A DNA stretch of 64,000 nucleotides from Zoroaster sp. YZ-2022. Taxonomy: Eukaryota > Echinodermata > Asteroidea > Forcipulatida > Zoroasteridae. A program made the translations under genes and the position numbers. The DNA is taken from positions 25,558,715-25,622,714 of the forward strand of contig CM055819.1 in the NCBI GenBank assembly GCA_029582265.1. Reading direction: 5' to 3'. The notes under the pieces are model-generated. The model ran no database searches and was not told the DNA's origin. It was given only the letters and a program-made list of their open reading frames with translations. The stretch's first letter is position 1. Each line of letters opens with the position of its first letter. Positions 54,898 through 64,000 of the stretch are shown here, piece by piece.

Positions 54898-56737
54898 AGA
54901 CATATCCAGAAGAATATCTTTATTTAGGACGGTACAGTTAACACAACTATAGGGTCACGCCGATTAACAACATTTTTATATTGAATCAAATTTTCCCTTC
55001 ATTTTGTGGATTATAAATTGAATCTGAAATTGATATATATAGTACAACAGGCCCTATGTCTGTCAAATTAGTTACCCTGAACAGCACTCCATCGTTCTCG
55101 ATTTATTCTATTAACACCCTTCAAAACCCAGGGAGTTAAAATCACACGGGGGTGTAATTGTTTTCTTCCATTGGTTAGTAACACCCCCGTTTCTGCAGTA
55201 GATAGGTAAAAAGGAAGCTTGACAATCACTAATGAATAATACATAATATTTTCAGATAAAACAGAAATGACATTTGTGTAGCCGGCCAAGTCTACATAAT
55301 TTTTTTTAACAAAGTAGGTTGGAAGGCAATGTTTGAACCATTCGAATTTACAAGGGAATTCTTTTTCGACATTGCCTGATAACACGTAGTAGACATGCTA
55401 TTTCGCTCTAATCTACGTTTCTCTTGATGGATCCAAAATGTAATGGATGGACATGCTCAAACTATTTAAACGTACAAATTCAATAATTCAGTGCCTGTGC
55501 TCGCTTACAGCAGACAGAGCCTTTCTCAGTGTCGAGTCAATTAGTCTTATTGGAGGAAGTTCAAGGGTTATTTTCTGTAATTTATGGCATGAGAAAACTC
55601 ATTGGATGATTTTTCAATTAATAACAAATCGGCGTCTGCACGTGATCATTATGCTCTCATCTCTCACTGATTTCCTGCAGTAAAAAGACAAACATGCCAC
55701 TACTACTGTAAGCCAATATATCGGGATTGCTGTCGTAACAGGCTTTCCTATCACACGGGTTTTGTTACTGCATATTCGAAATATTCGAAATAATGCATAG
55801 TTTGGCAATTTAAGTTTTGAAGTAGGCTACGCTGGATCTGACTTATTATGCAAGTTTTTCTATGAACAAATCATATAATCAGCCGTCAACTGATGGCTAA
55901 AACCTTTCTTATATTTTGGGGAAATATCGTGGTTATTTCCCCGTGAACACGAAACAAACTCTGCGTTGGTACACAGGACAACGGCTGGTATCATTTGTTG
56001 AACGGATGAACAGTAAATAAAAAACCCACGCAGAGTTCCCTTATTTCCACATGGCTGCACGATAAAAGGGCAGTTCCCAACATTGACCTTGGATATGCAC
56101 TTGTGTATTGAGTGAAAACACAGGGACTCCCGGTACTAGATAGATCACATACTGAAAATAAGGAAAATACTTGTAGTTGGGCATAACGAGTGTGTTGTCT
56201 TGTATTATCTTGGCAATCGAACAATATATGCATGGACAGATTCAATGTTCAAGTTCCGTGATTTTTACTGAGATTCAGTCATAGGTCTAATTATGCCTAG
56301 ACACGTTCGCATTTGTTCATACGCGTTTCTATATCAAGAGGTGGTAACAGTAAAAGTCCGTGTTTGCACATCGAAATTTATGAATGCATTTTCACTATTT
56401 TCTCGTTAAAGACACATTGAGCCGAAACGTTTGTGTGCATATAATATATCTTTATGCACATGAAGTGAAATACAACAGACCAGTGCTATATTTTCCCATT
56501 AACGCGTCAAGTTTCCAATGTTTATTTCATGGATATCTAGTTTTATTCCATGTTAGATACCTTTACAAACGTTGAATCTAAGGGCAATGCTTTGCACCGG
56601 TTCTATCATATTAGTGTCAGGCATGCATCAACCTCTTCATACAGAGAGGTTCCGTTTGGTATTAAGTTCTCAAATCTAAAATATTTTTACCAGTTTATAG
56701 TATTCTTCAGAGCATTATACTCCACTATCCAAAATAC
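54896..56737. other. Non-coding stretch
   Basis: No supported gene. 56380-56430 (GCATTTTCACTATTTTCTCG) is another copy of the dispersed repeat found near 23607 and 41880. Confidence 0.5.
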
Positions 56738-56739
56738 TA

Positions 56740-56971
56740 TACTACTCAAAACAATTTAGGGAACAAAACAATTTAGGGAACACGGGAATAATATCATGAT
56801 AAAGGATGCATGTAGTGATTACACATTTCATGACATGACTACTGAAAGAGAGAGGGGGTTGCAAATGAAAATCCCGGTTCATGGAACATTCCAATAACGG
56901 GTGTGACCACCTCTTGCAGTAAATCCGGTGTTCCCTAAATTGTTTTGTTCCCTAAATTGTTTTGAGTAGTG
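56740..56971. mobile_element. Tc1/mariner-type MITE with duplicated TIR motif
   Basis: Each arm reads ACTACTCAAAACAATTTAGG then GAACA, followed by a second AAACAATTTAGGGAACA; the right arm at ~56926-56970 is the reverse complement including the duplication. TA flanks both ends (56738-56739 and 56972-56973). The interior is non-coding. Confidence 0.85.
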
Positions 56972-57424
56972 TACAACAGCGCATTGAGATGGTAACGTTT
57001 GTGCATAGTTAAGTTTATTCTTGGGCGAGGATGTTTTTTTAATAACTTTCGTTCTCATTGTGGTCCGTCAAATGAATCATATGCAAAGTTTGTCATCGTA
57101 TTATCCTAATAACCAGTCGACGCTGATAATGTGGAGGAAGTTATTTGTCAGCATCTGTGGTTCCTATATGGTCAATTTGTTTTGAAGGAAAAAGCACACT
57201 TTGAGGCATCATTTCATTTCTGAGGCATCAACACTATGCGGCGTAGTAATGGGGTGGGAACATCCCCACACTTATAAAGGTGATTATGGGGTTTAGGGGT
57301 TGATAAGTGGTGTTTCCCATTCCTCCTTTCCCATTGGCCATACGAAAGCACCCTAAAAACTGTTCCCATATAAAAGTCGGGTCCCTTCTGTACTATTACT
57401 TTTCCCTCAATATTGTATACTTAC

Positions 57425-58045
57425 ATTAGAAATAACGGGCAACTTCCACGCAGCTGCTACTTTGGCCTCAGTCACACAAACTATATCAGGACCGAAAAAG
57501 GCCACCACTCCATCCTTCCATTGTTGGGTGAGTTCATCAATGGATATCAGTTCACAACCCTGCGTATCCGAGAAGGAGTACGAGAGATTATACTCCGGTA
57601 GCAAGTCCGGCATACTATTCACTTTTACAACAGCTGCTGTCATGGCACCGCCCGAAACTCTGACATGGCGGTCAGAAGTGACTTCTGATTCGAAAGTACC
57701 AAGCAGCGCCAACTTGATTGGTATGAGAGTGGAATTTGAGCTTCTATTATTCGGTACACCTCCATATAAACGAAGACTTCCATCCTTGTTCCGTTTTGGA
57801 GCCAACGATGTCGATACAACCCTGTTGAAGCAATCTTGAGAGTTGACAACGTTCACCAGAACAAAACAGGTGTACAGTAACAACGTACAACCTAAGAGAC
57901 TGAATGCCGCAGGTAAAGATCCAGCTGGGGACCCTCTGAGAAAACGAGGAACCCGGCGGTGTTCCACCAAGGTCTGCTTTCTTATGCCGAATGCTTTTGA
58001 AGTTCGCTGTGGCAGTGCCAACGACGGTATCTGCACAAGCCCCAT
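57425..58045 (-). CDS. Receptor guanylate cyclase, first coding exon (extracellular domain start)
   Basis: This exon encodes 207 residues and ends in phase 0 at the donor AAT|GTAAGT (57425/57424). An in-frame TGA lies 24 codons upstream (58117-58115), and 58045 is the first Met after it. Residues ~44-69 are a hydrophobic signal segment after a long basic leader. The mature part (from ~Q70) has glycosylation sites NRSS, NSTL and NLS, then IKLALLGTF, SGGAMTAAVVKVN, and FFGPDIVCVTEAKVAAAWKLPVISN, the ANF-receptor ligand-binding fold of membrane guanylate cyclases. C164 and C190 are 26 residues apart, like the first disulfide of natriuretic peptide receptors. Such receptors bind extracellular peptides and make cGMP. 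Later exons would lie at lower coordinates or outside the window; I see none. Confidence 0.85.
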
Positions 58046-60818
58046 TATGCGTGAGAACGACAGTAATTTTAGTAAATGATTTCGAATCTTACTTACAACG
58101 CACTTTTCCTGTTTTCAGGTTGACAGATGCCAGTGAATTGTTCTTACCTGATGACTGAGAAATCTGCAAAGTGTTTCAATGTAAAGTTTAACTCTCCCGA
58201 GTCGATTTGATTTTGCAAAGAGCAAGGTTCATGACCTAGTCCCATTTATGCAATTAGCTCAGTGTAATCCCACAGGTCACGTCGCTGTGATCAGGCTTTT
58301 CGACTATACAGAAGGTGGTCGGATTTCGAAAAAAAATCGAATGCACCGGGTAACGATCTACCACTTACTGGGAAGGACTAATCGTGTCCTCAACACTGAC
58401 ATGACCGATAAGTGTACCGTGGCTCAACAACGTGACAACCTCACAGAGTGTCCAAGCACCCAGTCAGCATTCGCCATCAAGTTTCCCAGCCGGCTCTGAT
58501 TGTACAAAAATGCCATTTCACAATAAATCACTGGGGCCTCCTCTGTGCGGCAAACCGATGAATGTGTAGCGAAAAGGCAGGGTCAAGTCACTTGTGCATA
58601 GATACCTTTGTGTTCCATCACAATACAAGGTCTGACGCAAAATATTAATTATTGTGCACAAATGCATGAATACAATATTTCTGCGTTGGCTGTTGCGTCT
58701 GGCCCATGGAAAGCTGATCTTTTGTTGTCTCTTCACTTGTTGTATGTACTTCCTTTGTGATGCTATCGACTGCTACAGCTCAAAAGTTACAACACTCCAG
58801 CGATTTCGAGGTAAATAAATAGGTCACTTTTGTCCAAATGAATTCACAACGGACGGACTTTTTGGGGGTTTTTATTACAGAACTTCACTAAGTTACTGAA
58901 AACGTTCATACGTGCACGTTGCCCCCAACACGGCATCAGTACATGTACCGGTGAGTTTATGTTGTTCGTGTCATGTTGAATACGGTACTGATTGCTGCAC
59001 GCCTTCCCCGCTCTAACCATAAAGCTATGAACAAGCACGACAGAAGGGAAAGTAGATAATGAACGTATAACGAATAGGACTCCCTCTTGCTTGCTGCGTG
59101 CATGCAGTTATCTCTTTTCCGGGTTTGTCACACGCACAACAGCGCGCATGGGCAGACAAGCCCACATTTCCTGGCAACGGATTTAGCGTACTGTGCATGC
59201 GTACTGTGCAGGATAGCAAAGTAACAAATATCGGCGCACCATCATTTTTTTTCATGCATGCGCTATACACATAACATAGGTCTAAACGAATGGATATAGG
59301 CTATGTTCCTCAGTATCTAATCTGTATGGATGGCACAATAAATGATATAAGCAATAAATGCATCCAGATTGCAGCCTCTGTAATGAAATAAAAATATCCA
59401 ATGTTTACAAATGCAGTAGGCTATTAGCGTAGGCCCATTATACCAACATATATTGCAATGTTATTATACCGGGTACGTTTACAATTTTAAGTACAGAACA
59501 GTCAAAGAACTTTCACACTTGGTCAAATCCAGTCTATTCGAGGTCATCGAAGCTAATAAAATCCTTGGGTTTTGAACACGACATTACGAAAATGCGCTCA
59601 TTAAGAATTCGCTTAAAGTAAAGACATAATACTGGTAATGTTAGCAAAATTGTTTATACAATACGATGTATAACCTATTGAATCAAGAAAACAAATTATT
59701 TACAACTTTACTCTCAGTAAATTTGACACTAAAATTCGAAAAAAAATCTAGCCTATATACCCTACCTTCTGATTAGCATTTTATGGCAAAATTATTATGA
59801 CGTATTTGAAAGAAACTCAGTTGCTATAATTATAATCAATATCGTTTGTATTGCTCTATATAGATATCGGAGGAAACAAATATTTGTCGCGCTGTCTGAA
59901 ACACACGCAGCACCAAGACAACTGGGGGAGTTCTTTACCAGTGCAGACAGGTGGAAATTTGTGAATCAATCAGTCAATCAAAATCCCTTATTTACAAATT
60001 AGATTTGATGAGTGGCAGCGCGCGTTGCGCATAAAATGGGTGCATTTTTCGACACCATCCTCTTTATTAGTATCACAGATATTATATACCTTTTGCAATG
60101 TCACAGCTGTAGTTTATGCCAACCACCGGTGGTTGGCAAGCTACTGGCGGTTAGTCCAAAACTAAAACATTATTCCTGAAATGATTATTTAGGCTATGCC
60201 TTTTTTTGTTGAAGTGAAACGAAAACAAAGAATTCGCCATATTACGTGTCAGCATTCTGACGTGATATGAGTAGGCGTATACGTGCAGGTCCGCCGAGGC
60301 CCCCATAGTCCTTGGCGCGCGCGGTTCCCCCATTACGCATGGTAATCGCTTCTAGCCCTCGAATAATCAGAATGTCTAAACTGTCTCGGAGCAATTATCT
60401 AAACAGATATTATCATATATTGTACTATGGATAAAGATTTTCTTTTGTATCATGTGCTGATTTGTTGACAACAGTTTGTTTTTCTTGAGTCCAAAATCGG
60501 CAGCGAAACTAAACTCAAAGAAAGGGCATAGGCTAATCCGACAATACACCAGCAACTTGTGAACTGTTAATCATTAAATCTGCTTCGGAAACAAGAACGC
60601 TTTCAACAACAAACATCTGAAGACTGAGTGAAAGGAATAATTCAATTTGCAAGCAGGTTGAAGGAAACTTGACTGTCGGCCTAGTCACTCTGTAGCCTGT
60701 AGGCCTTATCATAATCAGGATCATCGTAAACGTTTAAACATTTTAATGAAATGTACGTAAATAGCAGTTCTTGGGATTGTTCCATATTGTACTCTATGCC
60801 AGTAGTAGTGATGTATTG
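58046..60818. other. Upstream of the guanylate cyclase exon; no further exon seen
   Basis: This includes any 5' UTR and promoter of the cyclase gene, but I cannot place a transcription start. GTAAGT occurs at 58092-58097 on the minus strand just upstream of the ATG, but no purpose is evident. No other conserved frame is visible. Confidence 0.45.
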
Positions 60819-61660
60819 TTACGATTGGGGTGGCAGAGGGATGGGGACAGACGGTAGAGAGTTGGACTCATATCCTAATTGTCCCCTCCCACAATACATC
60901 GCCGAAATTTTCGATTTTTAAAAATTTAATTTAAAATTGTAATGTCTATTCTTATCATATTAAACACCAGTATGCCTGTACACTTGTAGTAAAATGTCTG
61001 TGAATGCATTCATATAACAAAATAAGGCGATGAAATATTAAAAATAGATTCCTTTGTCAAATAATGTAATGAAAGGAACATTATCGTCACGATCATTAGG
61101 ACTTGGAATCGGAGTGCTAATTTCAGATTAACTCACTGAAATAATACCCCACGTGAAATTACAGTTGCTCCTGCATAAATGAACCAGTAATTTTCAGTCA
61201 CTGTGTTCATTTTAAACTAGGAGACAATTCCATGCCCTGTAGAAATTCTGCTCCGATCCGCCGATCGTGACAGAAATTTTTCAAGGGATGTTTGACACCA
61301 TCATCAACTTAACACCAATTAAGTATTTAAATCTGTAATCATTTCTGTTCTTCGAGGATACCAAATAATTTATAGGGGTTTTAATTTCGTTAACGCTTAT
61401 TAATTTGAATTTTAAAGACGTTTTGCGTTTTACGATACTGGGGTTGTGTGCCTTATGGGCATGGATTTTAAAAATTTGCATAAATGCCTTGATAGGGGTG
61501 TACTAAAAAACAAAAACATCAATGAAATAATATAATAATTTGTGTGCTTTGTATAAAAACAATAAGGGGGCGACAATTATTGAAGGGACATTGTAATTAC
61601 CATCACCCTTGGAAGACATGGGCCGCGTCCCTCCAGGATCGCCGCCCATGCTCCAAACAT
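60819..61660 (+). repeat. Dispersed repeat family (copy 2) interrupted by a MITE
   Basis: TACGATTGGGGTGGCAGAGG and GACGGTAGAGAGTTGGACTC at 60821-60871 match 7743-7770. TAAGGGGGCGACAATTATTG at 61562 through GCCGCCCATG at 61642 match 7962-8075. In between sits the family 1 MITE at 61074, absent from the first copy. Confidence 0.55.
61074..61273 (+). mobile_element. TTAA-type MITE, family 1, degraded copy
   Basis: ATTATCGTCACGATCATTAG, GGAATCGGAGTGCTAATTTC and the inverted half (CATGCCCTGTAGAAATTCTG, GATCGTGAC) align with the copy at 24264. The TTAA flanks are eroded. Confidence 0.7.
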
Positions 61661-61804
61661 AAATCGGAAATGTTCTTTAAAGTTGGTTGGTTGGAATCCT
61701 CGCAAATCACTCTGTTCGGTTGAAACCAGGTACAAACTTCAAAAGATATGGCCCTATGTTGGAGTAAATATTAGTCAAAACATTTAAGAGAGAACAGATT
61801 TTGT

Positions 61805-62447
61805 CACCGTTTTCACGAAGTGACGAATCAGCCCACACAGCTGCAAATGCATGTTTTGAGATAATCAACTCTGAAGTTGAACTGTTTATGAAATCGCAAT
61901 TTCAAAGACTTTTCAGCATGAATTATTTTAGATTTTGCTTCCTACTAAAGCTAATAACTTTAATTACAAAGAAATGTCGGTATCTTTGTCATAGAGATTG
62001 TAATTAATGGGAAATTACTTTCCAAACATATTTATCACTTTGTGAAAACGCAAAAACAAGACTGCGCGTGCAGAGCGCTGTATATTAAACAACGTATTAC
62101 GCAATTCGTCACTTCGTGAAAACGCTAAACGTGTATAGGTCGTCACACGATTCGTCACTTCGTGAAAATGCAAAATCAACAATACCCGTTTTGGCATTTT
62201 GCCAATCGATATGTATTTCAATGTATAAAGTGGCGAATGGCGATTCGTCACTTCGTGAAAACGGAAAACAGCTGAGCTAAGTGATTCACCGGGTATATTA
62301 ATAGCGTAATTACGAAACTATGATGTTTCAACACTTGAAGAAACTTAGAAGAAATGTCGGCGACAATGAATACATCTCAAATATCTACAAAACTGAATTT
62401 GACAAAAATAATGATTTTTTACGGATTCGTCACTTTGTGAAACGGTG
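61805..62447. mobile_element. MITE with reiterated terminal motif
   Basis: Left terminus CACCGTTTTCACGAAGTGAC-GAATC (61805-61829) and right terminus GATTCGTCACTTTGTGAAAC-GGTG (62424-62447) are inverted. The same GATTCGTCACTTCGTGAA motif recurs inside at about 62104, 62149 and 62242, with a partial at 62036, all in the orientation of the right end. Such subterminal arrays are typical binding sites for hAT-like transposases. No coding frame. Confidence 0.7.
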
Positions 62448-62980
62448 ATTTGTTTAATGCAGTACCGGTATATAATCTATGTTATTCTGTTCTGAAATAG
62501 CAGACAAGAAGAAACTGTCCACAGCCTATATGATCTGCAACAACCCCTGGGTGACCCCATACATAATAACAGTTTTAATCGGGTCTTGCTCTTGGTAATA
62601 ATGAATACCATGATTCACCCATAGCTTATGAGCCAGTGTTTGTTACCTGACGGACGGAATCAAATGCATTTTTGTCCGGGTCCTGCGGTATAGAGATGAC
62701 ATGAGAGACACCAATTAAACCTCCGTAGTGGAGCATCTATAATTGTCATTAAAGTGTTGGGATCAATCATCTATCAGCATAAACAGCGATATTTCGTCTG
62801 TCGGCTGTAAGGAGCAACGTGCTTAATCAAGTTGGTGACATCGTCACAATTGCATGACAAGCACATGCGTATTAAACTCGATTTAAAAAAAAGTATCAAA
62901 CACATAACTTTTCTTGTTTCATTATCAGTTGTGCATAAAAGCTTTATCGAGGAGACCTGTTCATGATTGTATGCATTTAA

Positions 62981-63228
62981 CATGGGCGGATCCAGAACAT
63001 TTTTAGAGGGGGGGGCTGAGAATCAAAAACAATTATTTTTCAGTACTACAAAAATTACAATGAAATAATCAAAGGGAGAGAAAAACAAAGCACACTGTGG
63101 GAATGGGAGTACGTTCTCCCCTTCCCTCCCCCTCTCTCTCTCTTTTTCTCTCCTTTTTTTTTTTTTTTTACGATTGGGGGGGGGGGAGGGGCTACAGCCC
63201 CCTTAGCCCCCCTGGATCCGCCAATGTT
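62981..63228. mobile_element. MITE with GGCGGATCCAG termini
   Basis: CATGGGCGGATCCAGAAC at the left and CTGGATCCGCCAATG at the right are inverted, continuing into G-rich and C-rich arms (GGGGGGGCTGAG; CAGCCCCCTTAGCCCCC). A CT-rich and T-rich stretch and a G11 run lie inside. Superfamily is undetermined. Confidence 0.7.
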
Positions 63229-63325
63229 TAATCGCCACAAGAAAACGTAATGTTTATTAACGAGTAGGACCTATTTAGTAATTTTTTGCACTGTTAGCCT
63301 GTATATTTTAAATAACACTTATCTT

Positions 63326-63682
63326 AGGCCAAAAAAGTCAACGGTTTCTGGTTATAGGTCAGCTTCATTTTTTTTGGCCATCTCTTTTTTTTGCCAACAG
63401 GGAAATATGTGATACCATTGTATTCGTTGGGACCAAATTTCCCATACACAAAGTACGGTGGCTAAGAGAGGCCTCACAATCGGGCAAACCTTCATACCTC
63501 TATGTGAAAAAGTCGTTTAAAGCACAGCATGGCAGAATTTTAATCGATCCAACAATTTTGGCTGCAATTGGACATCGTTTCATAGCACACAAAAAAGGGA
63601 AAAGAAAGAAAATTAAAAATGGCGACACCCGGGTCTGAGGCGACGTGCGCGGAGACCAGAAACCGGAGACTTTTTTTGGCCT
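63326..63682. mobile_element. MITE family 2, complete copy
   Basis: AGGCCAAAAAAGTC...CGGTTTCTGGT at the left is inverted at the right as ACCAGAAACCGGAGAC-TTTTTTTGGCCT. The interior matches the partial copies at 29006 and 40485 (reverse orientation for the right half). Non-coding, 357 bp. Confidence 0.85.
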
Positions 63683-64000
63683 AAACGTTACTATTTGTGG
63701 ATTATTGGGGCATATTTCGCACACAGTGTTTTTAAAACACTCTGTGTTATCAATCATTTCTAAACATCTCATCTTTATCACTGAACCACAGGAAGTGACG
63801 TTCGTCTCCCTACAGGCTATGGTATAGCTACTGCGTCGCGTACGGTGCGACTAAACCATTGGATTACCGGTCTTAGACACGGCGTAACACACAACGGACG
63901 GTCACCGTGTCTCTCAGCATTATCACTCCAAAAAATACAATTTACATTCATCTGCACAGAGTCGTACAGTAATCTACATGATAGCAAGAGCAAATGTGAT
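63683..64000. other. Window end, nothing recognised
   Basis: No gene, RNA or repeat boundary seen. Confidence 0.5.

Noticed and set aside
61805..62447. CRISPR-like array of GATTCGTCACTTCGTGAA
   Set aside because: Spacing is irregular and the motif is the inverted terminus of a MITE.

Overview
This window looks like nuclear DNA of an animal, most likely a marine invertebrate deuterostome. An echinoderm is my best guess, but no single sequence feature proves it. It is AT-rich and gene-poor, with metazoan splice signals and a dense mix of LINEs, tRNA-derived SINEs, MITEs and very long microsatellites. The octamer TAGGCCTA occurs at least 18 times. There are no bacterial operons, rRNA genes or CRISPR arrays.

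Only one piece of an ordinary host gene is convincing: 57425-58045 (minus), the first coding exon of a receptor-type guanylate cyclase. It has a long N-terminal leader, a signal-anchor-like hydrophobic stretch and the start of the extracellular ligand-binding (ANF-receptor) domain, and it ends at a clean GTAAGT donor. Two other open frames (an acidic 140-residue ORF at 37165-37587 minus, and a 62-residue Cys-rich ORF at 8335-8523 minus) are only hypothetical.

Layout. 1-4700: non-coding DNA, a 37-bp triplicate tandem, a tandem dimer of a tRNA-headed SINE, long (AT)n, and between the AT tracts a hammerhead-ribozyme-like core. 4700-16000: mostly featureless, with dispersed repeats, a 108-bp duplicated GAGTAC array and a ~445-bp (AAT)n that starts inside a MITE fragment. 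16016-22307: a tRNA-Leu-derived SINE whose (ATT)n tail has been split by an almost full-length 5.5-kb LINE of Tx1 type (ORF1 with zinc knuckles; ORF2 with AP endonuclease, RT and a C-terminal Cys-His motif, broken by frameshifts), with (ATT)150 on the far side. 22-34 kb: MITEs with TTAA target sites, G-quadruplex sequence, and a 1.2-kb TTAA-flanked element carrying a THAP-domain exon (Kolobok-like). 34-52 kb: LINE fragments of at least three types, more SINEs, hAT-like and other MITEs, (ATT)100. 52-64 kb: several terminal-inverted-repeat elements with unusual interiors (TCGA-rich; reiterated subterminal motif; twin TGACGTCA palindrome), the guanylate cyclase exon, and more MITEs.

The main biological story is nested mobile DNA. 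The most interesting item is the Tx1-type LINE sitting exactly between two blocks of the same trinucleotide repeat, as expected for a microsatellite-targeting non-LTR retrotransposon. The second is the THAP-bearing TTAA transposon remnant. Frameshifts in LINE ORFs often coincide with homopolymers, so some could be assembly errors.
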